Made by a program: the position numbers and the translations under genes
From: a bacterium
GTDB taxonomy: Bacteria > Planctomycetota > JADGBV01
NCBI GenBank assembly: GCA_023261545.1
Contig: JAHFOS010000006.1
Location: 1-58,008 of the forward strand
DNA: 58,008 bases
Reading direction: 5' to 3'
Notes under the pieces: generated by a model
The model's database searches: none
What the model was told of the DNA's origin: nothing
What the model saw: only the letters and a program-made list of their open reading frames with translations
Shown here: in pieces, positions 10,346 to 18,392 of the stretch
Layout: each line of letters opens with the position of its first letter
Numbering within the stretch: the stretch's first letter is position 1

Positions 10346-11720
10346 GGTGGTTGCGGCGCCGGCGGCTCTGGTGGAACTCGCCGGTGCCGGCGGAGACGAG
10401 CTCGTAAAGCACGGCGCGCTTGCCTTGCACCTTGCGCAGGATGCGCCCCAGGCGCTGCACGTGCTCGCGCACGCTGCCGCTGCCCGAGACCACGATGCCG
10501 ACGCTGGCTTCGGGCACGTCCACGCCTTCGTTCAAAACGCGCGAGGTGACGAGCACGGGCAGCGTTCCTTTGCGGAAATCGTCGAGCAGCGCGCGCCGTT
10601 CCGGCCCGGAAGTATGGTGGGTGATGACCGGCAGCAGGAAGGTCTCGGCGATGTGGTAGGCGGTGGCGTTGTCGTCGGTGAACACCAGCGCGCGCTCGTG
10701 GCGGTGCCGGCGCAACAGATCGAAGAGCGCCTCCATTTTGCTCTGCGCCGAAAGCGCCAGGCTGCGCTGGCGGCGGTAGGCGCGGTAGGCGGAGCGGCCC
10801 TCTTCGCTCTTCATGCAGGTGGCCAGGAAGCGGCTCCAGTCCTCGGGGCCGTCGAACTTCAAGTCGTTGGTGCGCGCGAAACCGAGGTACTGCGCGCGGG
10901 TGTGGCGGTACTCTTTCGCCTCCTCGGCGGAAAGCGGCACCAGGACCTGGCGCGTGGCGTAGTGGCTCAAATAAGGCCCCGCCAGCTCTTCGATGCCGCG
11001 GGCGTAAACCAGCGGCCCGAGCAGCTCCCCGAGCAGCGCCTCGCCGCCATCCGCGCGATCGGGTGTGGCGGTGAGCCCGAGCCGGAAGGGCGCCGCCGAC
11101 ATGCGCGCGATCCACTGGCTGGCCGGACTCGGCAGGTGATGGCATTCGTCGGCGACCAGGAATCCGAAGCGGCCCCCCTGGTGTTCCATGAAGGGCAGGG
11201 CGGAGTCGTAGGTGGAGACCGTGAGGGAATGGACCTCGCGCCGCCCGCCCCCGAGCACGCCCACGGGCTCCGCAAAGGAATTCTTGAGGTTCTCGCGCCA
11301 CTGTTCCAGGAGGTCGAGGGTGGGCACGATGACCAGGGTGTCGCGGCCCGCTTTCTCGATGGCGAGGCAGGCGAGCAGCGACTTGCCGGTGCCGGTGGGC
11401 AGCACCACCACCCCGCGCCGCTCCGCCGCGATCCATTTCTGCAGGGCCTCCACCTGATAGGGGCGGGGCGGGTGCTTATGGGTGAAATTGAAGCGGCGGC
11501 GCTCGAAGCGGCGCACGCCGTCGCGGAAGGGAATCTTGGCGCGGTGCAGCCGGATGGCCGTTTCGGCGTAGCACAGCGCCGGGGCGCGGTAGTTCCCCGT
11601 GCGCGCATCCAACGCGAAAAGTCCCTCCAGGAGCCGGGCGAGCTCGCCATCCCAGCCCGTGGCGGGCAGGACGAGGGTGCCGCGCTCGAAGGCCAGCAGC
11701 GGGGGCTCCGGCATGCTCAC
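10317..11720 (-). CDS. XPB-like superfamily 2 DNA helicase
   Basis: A 467-residue SF2 helicase. Visible motifs in order: RPYQVEALQKW (Q-tip), Walker A VVLPTGTGKS near residue 107, motif II DECHH, motif III LGLTATPDR, ARALVF-type motif IV (RALVFTDDN), VTSRVLNEGVDVPEA (V) and QRLGRILRK (VI). A stretch rich in Arg and Tyr between the two RecA lobes (SAYRAYRRQRSLAL) corresponds to the thumb region. It opens DNA for repair in concert with the overlapping Bax1-like nuclease. GTG at 11720 overlaps the methyltransferase stop as GTGA; an ATG two codons later is the alternative. The N-terminal damage-recognition part is short compared with archaeal XPB. Confidence 0.87.
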   Translation of the reverse strand: MSMPEPPLLAFERGTLVLPATGWDGELARLLEGLFALDARTGNYRAPALCYAETAIRLHRAKIPFRDGVRRFERRRFNFTHKHPPRPYQVEALQKWIAAERRGVVVLPTGTGKSLLACLAIEKAGRDTLVIVPTLDLLEQWRENLKNSFAEPVGVLGGGRREVHSLTVSTYDSALPFMEHQGGRFGFLVADECHHLPSPASQWIARMSAAPFRLGLTATPDRADGGEALLGELLGPLVYARGIEELAGPYLSHYATRQVLVPLSAEEAKEYRHTRAQYLGFARTNDLKFDGPEDWSRFLATCMKSEEGRSAYRAYRRQRSLALSAQSKMEALFDLLRRHRHERALVFTDDNATAYHIAETFLLPVITHHTSGPERRALLDDFRKGTLPVLVTSRVLNEGVDVPEASVGIVVSGSGSVREHVQRLGRILRKVQGKRAVLYELVSAGTGEFHQSRRRRNHRAYQRTAAL

Positions 11721-12502
11721 CGCGGTTTCCTGGCCTTGAGGGTCAGAAAGGCGGCATGCCGGGGATCCAGCCGGCCCAGGAAGGAGGGCAGGGGAAAATA
11801 CCCGGAGCCCGTGGCGCGTTCAATCTTGAAGCCATGCTCCGCAAAAACCTCTTTGAGGCCCCGGTAGGCGAAGACGCGTGTATGCAGCCAGCTCTTGGGG
11901 TTCGAGGCCGCCTCGCCGTTGTGCAGGGCGAGCGGATTGCCGATCTGGAATTTCTTTTCGCACACGTTGGCCAGGGAAAAGGGCTGCCAGCCCCACAGCA
12001 ACGCGAAGATATTGTGCCAGCTCGCCAGGTTCTCGGTGCAGATGATGGCGTAGCCTCCGGGCTTGAGCACGCGCCAGATCTCCTGGATGAAGGCATCGGT
12101 GTCGGCGAGGTGCTCGATGACCTGGCTGGCATGGACGGCATCGAAGTGTTGCTCTGGAAAAGGGAAGGTGTTGTTCAGGTCTCCCCACAAGGCGTTGATG
12201 CCTTTGCTGACGGCCAGCCGCCGGCGCTCCTCGACGAACTCGATGCCATGCAGGCGGCCACTGCCCAGGCGTGCGCCCAGGCGCTGAGTCCAGGCCCCGT
12301 CGTTGCAGCCGCAGTCGAGCAGCGCGACGGGCTGTCCTGAAGGCTCCAGGAAGTCCAAGATGTCCCGCTCGTAATCCGCGACGGCGCGCTGGCGCATGGC
12401 CTGCAAGAACGACTTGAGGCCCTTGGGACGGGCCTCAGCGGCCCGAAGCGGCGGATCCGTTGGAGCCTGGGAAGGTTGATGATCGACGTTGGGCAAGGGC
12501 AT
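11717..12502 (-). CDS. Class I SAM-dependent methyltransferase
   Basis: A 261-residue methyltransferase. SAM-binding motif I is ALLDCGCNDGAWTQRLG (about residues 55-71), the acidic end of strand two is in LHGIEFVEERR, and FDAVHASQVIEHLADTDAFI followed by WRVLKPGGYAII is the usual post-motif region of the Methyltransf_11/23 group. The C-terminal third (ASWHNIFALLWGWQPF...) is found in methyltransferases of surface-glycan and lipid clusters, so the substrate is probably a small molecule or glycan; this is uncertain. Start: ATG 12502. A TTG at 12616 would overlap the preceding stop as TTGA but adds a low-complexity Arg-rich stretch, so I prefer the ATG. Its stop overlaps the helicase start. Confidence 0.8.
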   Translation of the reverse strand: MPLPNVDHQPSQAPTDPPLRAAEARPKGLKSFLQAMRQRAVADYERDILDFLEPSGQPVALLDCGCNDGAWTQRLGARLGSGRLHGIEFVEERRRLAVSKGINALWGDLNNTFPFPEQHFDAVHASQVIEHLADTDAFIQEIWRVLKPGGYAIICTENLASWHNIFALLWGWQPFSLANVCEKKFQIGNPLALHNGEAASNPKSWLHTRVFAYRGLKEVFAEHGFKIERATGSGYFPLPSFLGRLDPRHAAFLTLKARKPR

Positions 12503-12612
12503 GGTGGCGACGCTACGCCGCCGGCCCATCATGCGCGCTCGCGCCGCGCCGCCAGGGCGCCGGCGCCGCCGCGTGGCAATGCCTTGAAGACACGGAAAGC
12601 CCAGCGTGGACG

Positions 12613-13461
12613 TCAAACGGCCCGTTCATAAAGCCGGTAGCGGCGGGTGCAGGAGAATCCCAGATTTTCGACGATTTCAAAGGAAATTTCGCCTTGGGCA
12701 AGCCGCGGGATCATGAGCGGCAAGCCCGAAATGCCGTGTAGCTTGGCGCAGAGCATGCCGAGAAACAAGTGGGCGCGGCTGGCGTCGGCGCAGCCCAAAG
12801 CCAGGATCTCTACGGGACGGCCAGCGCCAGGATCCGCCGCCGCAGGGTAGAGAAGATAAGCCGCGATACCGTCCATCGTGTTCACGCCCAATCCCGAAAG
12901 CTTCTCCCCCAGTCGCCGCAAGGCGACCGTGCCCCGCGTCCAGGCGCAGGTTTCCAGGTTTGGCAGGCGGTCCTCCACATCGTTCAAGTTCAGGGGCGTG
13001 ATCATTTCGGGATGCGCCGGGGCGGGAAGTTCGGTCTCTAAGCCATAGTCGCGCAATTCGGCCATGTCCTTGAAGCCGCGCTTGGCGAAAAAGGCTCGCA
13101 GATCGGCTCTTTCTTCAGGCAACTCGACCCGGAGCTTCTTCGGCCCCACGATGCGCATCTTGGCCACCAGGGACTCCAGCATGTGGCCGGCGTGGCCCCG
13201 GCGCTGGTGATCGGGGTGCGTGCCGAGGCGCAGAATAGAAGAGGCCTGTGCCCCGCGCGCCCCGACCAGCACCGATGCGGGGTCCTTGTCTTCCAGGGCC
13301 AGCATGCAGGAACTAGCCCAGAGGCCGAGGTCCTTCATCTCGCGGCGCGCTCGCTCGGTGCTATAGGGCTGCGTTCCTGGAAAATGCACGTCGTAGCAGG
13401 CGTTTACCGCCGCCGCGAGCAGGGGAAAATCATCAGGCCGGAGGAAGCGGAAGGAGGGCAT
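12613..13461 (-). CDS. GNAT-family N-acetyltransferase
   Basis: A 282-residue protein with a GNAT fold in the N-terminal half: strand-loop signature RLGTHPDHQRRGHAGHMLES (about residues 78-97) carries the R/Q-x-x-G-x-A acetyl-CoA pyrophosphate loop. The C-terminal half (about 150-282) looks like a second, degenerate acetyltransferase-type domain with AHLFLGMLCAKLHGISGLPL. It would transfer an acyl group to an amine; the substrate cannot be told. It is the first gene of the string running through the methyltransferase and XPB/Bax1 genes to nadE, with a nine-base gap to the small upstream membrane-protein frame. Confidence 0.75.
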   Translation of the reverse strand: MPSFRFLRPDDFPLLAAAVNACYDVHFPGTQPYSTERARREMKDLGLWASSCMLALEDKDPASVLVGARGAQASSILRLGTHPDHQRRGHAGHMLESLVAKMRIVGPKKLRVELPEERADLRAFFAKRGFKDMAELRDYGLETELPAPAHPEMITPLNLNDVEDRLPNLETCAWTRGTVALRRLGEKLSGLGVNTMDGIAAYLLYPAAADPGAGRPVEILALGCADASRAHLFLGMLCAKLHGISGLPLMIPRLAQGEISFEIVENLGFSCTRRYRLYERAV

Positions 13462-13470
13462 GGCGGAACT

Positions 13471-13725
13471 TCACGGGTCTAGGGATTTATACACAGCTTC
13501 ATCTGCTGATGTGGGTGTTGGGGATCCGAGAATAAGGATGGGCTTTTCGGCCTCCGGAGTTCTCATGAGATCCCTCAGTTGGTCTCCAAAAATAGTCGCT
13601 AACGCCATACAAATGGCAAACGCCAAAAGAAGCAGCAATATTTTGAGTAATATTTTTGGTCTTCGCTGGCACCTGCCAGCGCCGAGCGATTTATCTGAGG
13701 AACCGGACTCGGAAAATGCGGTCAC
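13471..13725 (-). CDS. Small single-pass membrane protein, unknown
   Basis: An 84-residue frame starting at GTG 13725, five bases after GGAAG. It has a polar N-terminus of about 25 residues, a basic patch (QRRPK), one strong transmembrane helix ILLKILLLLLAFAICMALA at about residues 25-44, and a soluble tail. The nine-base gap to the acetyltransferase suggests co-transcription. No homology is apparent. The local GC content is lower than in neighbouring genes. It could be a spurious frame, but the helix flanked by basic residues is more than chance would usually give. Confidence 0.4.
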   Translation of the reverse strand: MTAFSESGSSDKSLGAGRCQRRPKILLKILLLLLAFAICMALATIFGDQLRDLMRTPEAEKPILILGSPTPTSADEAVYKSLDP

Positions 13726-13777
13726 GTTTCTTCCATGATAGCCGGTCCGCTTGGATAGAAACGCCGCTGGTTACCGA

Positions 13778-13814
13778 CACCCTCACCCCGACCCTCTCCC
13801 AGAGGGAGAGGGGG
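13778..13814. repeat. REP-like hairpin, GGGAGAGGG type
   Basis: CACCCTCACCCCGACCCTCT continues into CCCAGAGGGAGAGGGGG. CCCTCTCCC (13792-13800) and GGGAGAGGG (13804-13812) form a nine-pair stem with a three-base loop. Closely similar palindromes occur as dispersed intergenic elements in many GC-rich bacterial genomes. It lies downstream of the stress-protein gene, where it could also serve as a transcript 3' end; there is no T-run. Confidence 0.6.
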
Positions 13815-13843
13815 AACCGAGGCGGTTAACCTGAAAAGAACCC

Positions 13844-15916
13844 TCAGCCCTGGGGATGGGCGGCTATTTCGCTGCGGCGGCGGTCGAGTTCGGACATGAT
13901 GCCGATCTCGTTCAGCGCTTCTTTGGGCGGGTTGGGCAGGTTGTAGTCCACCTCTCCCAGTTTGCTATAGATGGGCGTTGCGCTGCTGGCGGGCTTGGGC
14001 GCCGCGGCGCCGGCGAGCATGGCTTCCATCTGCTGGCGGCCGAAGGCGATGCCTTCTTCCACCAGAGCGAAGTTTATTTTGAGGACCGTGCGCTCCAGGG
14101 CGAGGGCCTCGACGCGCTCCTGCACGCGGTCGCGCATGAAGCCCGAGGGCACGCGCAGGATGCGCTCGACGGCGGAATCCTCCCAATCGAAGACGGACTT
14201 CAGGGGCACCAGCTTGGCGTCGCGGGCGATGAACTTGAGGCCGCGCTCCATTTCGGCGGGGTTGAGGCCATGCTCGACCGGCGCGGCGGGCTGCGCAGCG
14301 GCCTTCCTGAGCTCATCGCCGTGGCCTATTTCTTCCAGCACGCGGCGCGCGAATTCGGCGCTAACGGCGTCGCTCTTCATGAGCCGCGCCTGCTTGTCAA
14401 TGCGCGCCTTGGCGCGGCGCTTCTGATAGGCGTCGGGGATGCAGCGCAGCACTTCGCGCGCCTCGACCGTCCACTTGAGCTTGCGGCCGTCATAGGCGGT
14501 TTCTTCTTCGGCTCCGCCTTCGGCCTCGATGATGCGGTCCACCATCTCGGAGGTTATCTTCTCGAACTCCACTCCGCCGCACACCGAGCAGCGCACGGGA
14601 TCGGACTCGCCGGCGGTGATGCCGCACTTCTTGCAGATGGCCGTCTCGCCGCGCCGGGCTTTCTCGAAGGCCAGGGCCTCGGCCAGCTTCTCGGTCTGCT
14701 GGGCCGCGTACTTGGGCATGAAGCGGTCCATGGCCTCATCAATGACGGAGTTGGTGATCACGCTGTGGCCCTGCTCGATGGCGATGCGCAGGATGCCGGT
14801 GCGCGCGATGCCGCGCACGAGATCGGGGACGCGTTTCATGCGCTCCAGGGCTTCCGTGGTCCAGGCGATGCTCTCTTCGGCCTTGAGGTCGAGGGCGGGG
14901 ATCTCGGTGCGCGTCGTGAGCAGGATGTCGCACGGGGCCAGGCGCAGCAGGTTCTCGGAATTGCTGCCGAGGGCGGTCTCCTGGCGGTCGCTGTGCACGC
15001 CGATGCGGCCCACCACGATGAGCCAGGGCTGGATTTTGCGCGCGTGGTCGAGGATGCGCTGAAAGGCTTTACCATCCAACAGCACCTTTTCCACCGGCAC
15101 GCCGGCTTCCTTTGCCCTTTCGCGGATGATTTTCTCGCCGACGTCGAGGTGCGACTGGTAGATCTGCGCCAGACCCGTGTCAATGACCTCCTCGTGCAAC
15201 TGGTTCTGCTCCTCGAAGCGGAACACCTTGGCGGCCTGCTCGGTGAGCACTTCCACCACGCTGTTGAAGACCTGGTAGTGGAGGTAGGGGTCGTAGACGC
15301 CGATGAGCGCCAGCTTCTTCCTGAAGCGCGCCGCGAGATCGAACGCGGTGAGCAGCGCCCCGAAAGACTGGGGTGAGCCGTCAATGCCCACCAGGATGGT
15401 ATCGCGCTCGGCCTCGCCCGCAGCGGGGACGCGCTTCACGACCCACACGTCGCCGCTGGCGCAGCGCGCTACGCGCTCGCACACCGAGCCGATCTGGCTG
15501 TCCTTCATGCGCCCCACGCCCACCGCGCCGAGGACCGTGAGGTCGTAACCCGAGGCCTTGATGTCCTTCAAGAGTTCGACGTGGTGCTTGCCGTCCATCA
15601 TCTTGCGATCCATGGTGAGACCCGCCGCCTTGCACTGCGTCTCCAGCGGGTTCAGATAGCAGTCGGAGATGAGCTTCAGCCCCATGGTGATGAGGCTGTC
15701 GTGGATCTTACGCTGGCGATCCAGCTCGGTTTCCTCCAGGTACTCGTTGGGAAGCGTGAACTCCATCTGCTTGAAGCGGTAGTCGTGGAGCCGCGCCGCA
15801 TAGACGTGGTTACCGGTGAGCTTGGCGCCGCAGGACCGCCCGAGGCTCACCGCCGTGCGCGCGGCTTGGTTGGAGTGCTCGGAGTTGTCGAGGGGGACGA
15901 GGATGTTTTTGTACAT
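13844..15916 (-). CDS. Tandem universal stress protein with PCP_red-like repeats and a zinc ribbon
   Basis: A 690-residue multi-domain protein. Residues 1-155 form a UspA domain (MYKNILVPLDNSEHS...VLGAVGVGRMKDSQIGSV), 165-320 a second one (DTILVGIDGSPQSFGALL, VVGRIGVHSDR). Three stretches then resemble the PCP_red domain known from light-independent protochlorophyllide reductase: IAWTTEALERMKRVPDLVRG (about 330), LKWTVEAREVLRCIPDAYQ (about 475) and VFDWEDSAVERILRVPSGFM (about 580). Between the first two is a rubredoxin-like ribbon with paired CKKCG and CSVCGG. The start MYKNIL is placed after the cytochrome stop, 22 bases away; upstream sequence in frame is only a shadow. It ends the bd-type respiratory operon. 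A sensory or redox-maturation role is inference. Confidence 0.82.
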   Translation of the reverse strand: MYKNILVPLDNSEHSNQAARTAVSLGRSCGAKLTGNHVYAARLHDYRFKQMEFTLPNEYLEETELDRQRKIHDSLITMGLKLISDCYLNPLETQCKAAGLTMDRKMMDGKHHVELLKDIKASGYDLTVLGAVGVGRMKDSQIGSVCERVARCASGDVWVVKRVPAAGEAERDTILVGIDGSPQSFGALLTAFDLAARFRKKLALIGVYDPYLHYQVFNSVVEVLTEQAAKVFRFEEQNQLHEEVIDTGLAQIYQSHLDVGEKIIRERAKEAGVPVEKVLLDGKAFQRILDHARKIQPWLIVVGRIGVHSDRQETALGSNSENLLRLAPCDILLTTRTEIPALDLKAEESIAWTTEALERMKRVPDLVRGIARTGILRIAIEQGHSVITNSVIDEAMDRFMPKYAAQQTEKLAEALAFEKARRGETAICKKCGITAGESDPVRCSVCGGVEFEKITSEMVDRIIEAEGGAEEETAYDGRKLKWTVEAREVLRCIPDAYQKRRAKARIDKQARLMKSDAVSAEFARRVLEEIGHGDELRKAAAQPAAPVEHGLNPAEMERGLKFIARDAKLVPLKSVFDWEDSAVERILRVPSGFMRDRVQERVEALALERTVLKINFALVEEGIAFGRQQMEAMLAGAAAPKPASSATPIYSKLGEVDYNLPNPPKEALNEIGIMSELDRRRSEIAAHPQG

Positions 15917-15938
15917 GACGATCTCCGAAACTAGGGCT

Positions 15939-17546
15939 TCACGAAAGGTGGGTCGAGGAAGAGCGGCTGCGTTGCAGCCGGCAGATAGACACGATGAAGA
16001 GCAGGCCCGCAAAGACAATGAGTCCGCTGCCCAGCATGCGGCTGGCGATGAGTTCGCGGGGCACGGGCGCCGCCAGATAAACAGCCACCCAGGAGGTGAG
16101 GGCGCGCTTGTTGCCGCGCTCCTTGAAGAACCCGTCCCAGAAGGAGAACGCGACGGGCGCGAATTCATTCTCCTTGAAGACCATGGCGCCCGGCGCCGCC
16201 AGGGCGCGTTTGAAATACGCCACCCACTGGCCCTCCTCGCGGCGCACGGCGAAGGCCACTTCCTGCCCACGCTCCTCCTTGAGGCTGACGCTCTTGGCAC
16301 CCTTGGCCACATAGAGCTTGGCGTGGCCGGGCTCCGTGGAGGAGAGCGGGGCGAACCACAGGTCCACGGCGAGCTTGCTGTCGCCGAAGATGAAGTAGGG
16401 CTTGACGGCGCCGGCGGGCTTGGCGGAGGGTATTTGTACGGCCACGGCATCGCAAAATTCATCATCTCCCGCCTGCTCCTCCTCGGGGCTTTCGTAGTTA
16501 TAGGGCGGGAGCGCGATGTCCGGGGCGTTCTTGCTTTCTGTCTCCGCCTTCATGTCGTGCCAGGCGATCTCGAAGGCGATCTCCTGCCGGTTATAGACGG
16601 CACGCACCTCGGCACCGTTGCAGGAGGCGTAGAAACCGCGTCCCGGCTGGGTGACCTGACCGAAAGCCGCGATGTTGGCGGGCTCGGCGCTGGCGAAAAG
16701 CGCCCCGCCTTTTTCGAGGTCCAGATCGCCCTCCACCTTGGCGGCCATGATCACGCTCTTGTAGTCAGGGTCATCGCCCTGGCCCAGGGACTGGACGAAG
16801 TCCACCAGCGCCCAACGGTCGGCCTCGGGCAGTTCCTTGAAATTGGGCATGGGGGCGATGCCCGTGGTCAGCGTGCGGAAGATATCGAGGCGGGAGTGGC
16901 CGTTGCGGAAGGTCCAGCGCTTGGTGAGATCGCGCGGCTGGATGGGCCGGCCATCCATGTCCTTCTGCTCGTGAGCGGCGCTGCCGGCCCCGCGACCGGA
17001 CTCGCCGTGGCAATTGACGCACTTGTTCTCGGCAAAGAGCTTGCGGCCGCGCGCGGCGGACTCCTTGGAAAAAGCCGGCGCCTGAGCCGGGAAGTTTTCC
17101 GGAATGGGAGCGGAGCTGGGATCCTTGTGCAGCTCGGCATCCTTGAAATACTCCGAAAAGGTCTTCACGTGGTAGGCCAGGCTGCGCACTTCCTCGTCCG
17201 TGAAGTTGGGCCACCCGGGCATGCCGGTGTAGGGATTGCCCCTGCGGATGACGCGCATGATATCCTCGGTGGTGGGCAGCCGGTCGCCCACGGTACTCTT
17301 GTACTTGTACATCCCGCGGGTGAAGTCGCGCGGCCAGGGTTTGAGGGTCAGTTGGGCGAACCCCTTGCCATCGCCCTGCATGCCGTGGCACTGGGAGCAG
17401 AATTTCTCGTACAGTTCCTTGCCCTTGGCGCGCTGGGCGTCGCTGCCGATATCAGGTTCGACGGCGCGGGCCGAAAAGGTAAACGCCAGGAAAACCGGCG
17501 CCACGCGCAGCGCGCGGCGCAGCCATGGGAGCGCCAGCGCTTTCAA
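15939..17546 (-). CDS. Dihaem c-type cytochrome fused to an ethylbenzene-dehydrogenase-like haem domain
   Basis: A 535-residue exported protein. A signal peptide (LKALALPWLRRALRVAPVFL...ARA) precedes two cytochrome c domains with haem sites CSQCH (about residue 45) and CVNCH (about 165), each followed by Met-containing loops (GNPYTGMPGW, GIAPMPNF). Residues about 240-500 resemble the EB_dh domain, the b-haem gamma subunit of ethylbenzene dehydrogenase and nitrite oxidoreductase-type enzymes. A C-terminal transmembrane helix (GSGLIVFAGLLFIVSICRL) anchors it. The start is a TTG overlapping the previous cytochrome's TGA as TTGA. It probably passes electrons between a soluble donor and the bd-like membrane subunit encoded upstream. 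Confidence 0.82.
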   Translation of the reverse strand: MKALALPWLRRALRVAPVFLAFTFSARAVEPDIGSDAQRAKGKELYEKFCSQCHGMQGDGKGFAQLTLKPWPRDFTRGMYKYKSTVGDRLPTTEDIMRVIRRGNPYTGMPGWPNFTDEEVRSLAYHVKTFSEYFKDAELHKDPSSAPIPENFPAQAPAFSKESAARGRKLFAENKCVNCHGESGRGAGSAAHEQKDMDGRPIQPRDLTKRWTFRNGHSRLDIFRTLTTGIAPMPNFKELPEADRWALVDFVQSLGQGDDPDYKSVIMAAKVEGDLDLEKGGALFASAEPANIAAFGQVTQPGRGFYASCNGAEVRAVYNRQEIAFEIAWHDMKAETESKNAPDIALPPYNYESPEEEQAGDDEFCDAVAVQIPSAKPAGAVKPYFIFGDSKLAVDLWFAPLSSTEPGHAKLYVAKGAKSVSLKEERGQEVAFAVRREEGQWVAYFKRALAAPGAMVFKENEFAPVAFSFWDGFFKERGNKRALTSWVAVYLAAPVPRELIASRMLGSGLIVFAGLLFIVSICRLQRSRSSSTHLS

Positions 17547-18382
17547 TGCCCCGCTCCGTGGTGCTCCTTGGCGCGCGCCGCGAAGCCCGTGTATTCGCTG
17601 AGGTAGAGGATGACTTCCCAAATCTCGTCCTCGCTCAGGAAGTTCTCCCAGGCCGGCATGGCGGTGGCCCAAGGCCCCCCCTCTTCGGGCAGCCCGATGC
17701 CGCCCTTGGACACGCGCCAGAACAGGAAGGATTCCTCCAGGCTGGGCAGCAGGGTGGCGTCCTGGAAATTCGTGGGCTTGGGATCCAGGCCGTAAGCGTA
17801 GATCCCCGCGCCCTCCATGCGGTCGCCATGGCAGAAGAAGCAGTTCTGGTAATAGACGCGTTTGCCGTTCTCGACATGCTCACGGTATTTTCCGGCATCC
17901 TTTTCCTTGAGGGCGGTGAAGGGGTTCTCGCCCTTGAGGATATCCACGACCTTGCCCTTGAAGTTGACGCTGGCGGGGGCCGCCGGGTGCACCGAGCGAC
18001 CGAACGGCGGCGGCACCACCTTGCGCGTGAGGTCCTGATAGGCGGCCCCGGCAGCCAGCAGGGGCAGCGCGATGAGGATTAAAATCACCAGTGCATTGTA
18101 CTTTTTATCGGTGATCAGCGCCAGCACCGGCCCCCTGAAGGCTTCGGCTTTGTCGGGATCCGAAAGCGCGTAGAGGAAAAGACAGAAGGAGACGATGGCC
18201 ATGTAGATCTTCACCGTGGAGGCCGGAATAGGCACGGTGAAGCCGTGGGCCAGCACGGTGTAGAAGCACCCGATCCAGGCCAGGATCCACACCCAGATGT
18301 GCACTTTGAAACCCATGACGCCCTGCATGGCGGCGAGCACCAGGATGATGAAGGCGCAGGTGAGCGTGATGCCGAGGCTCAT
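17543..18382 (-). CDS. Membrane-anchored monohaem c-type cytochrome
   Basis: A 279-residue protein with four predicted transmembrane helices in the first 120 residues (for example ITLTCAFIILVLAAMQGVMG and YNALVILILIALPLLAAGAA) followed by a periplasmic cytochrome c domain. The haem site is CFFCH (about residue 177), with the likely axial Met in ATAMPAWENFL. The N-terminal membrane part is unusual for a class I cytochrome and suggests tight integration in an enzyme complex. It lies between two other c-type cytochromes in the bd-like operon, with a ten-base gap upstream and a TTGA overlap downstream. Confidence 0.85.
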   Translation of the reverse strand: MSLGITLTCAFIILVLAAMQGVMGFKVHIWVWILAWIGCFYTVLAHGFTVPIPASTVKIYMAIVSFCLFLYALSDPDKAEAFRGPVLALITDKKYNALVILILIALPLLAAGAAYQDLTRKVVPPPFGRSVHPAAPASVNFKGKVVDILKGENPFTALKEKDAGKYREHVENGKRVYYQNCFFCHGDRMEGAGIYAYGLDPKPTNFQDATLLPSLEESFLFWRVSKGGIGLPEEGGPWATAMPAWENFLSEDEIWEVILYLSEYTGFAARAKEHHGAGH

Positions 18383-18392
18383 GGGGCGGATT

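Noticed and set aside
12503..12616. TTG start giving the methyltransferase 38 more residues
   Set aside because: The TTGA overlap is tempting, but the added residues include an Arg-rich low-complexity stretch and a better ATG exists at 12502.
15917..16465. N-terminal extension of the stress-protein frame by 183 codons
   Set aside because: The extension is Ser/Pro-rich and lies entirely over the cytochrome/EB_dh gene in another frame; a typical Usp start (MYKNILVPLD) is present at 15916.
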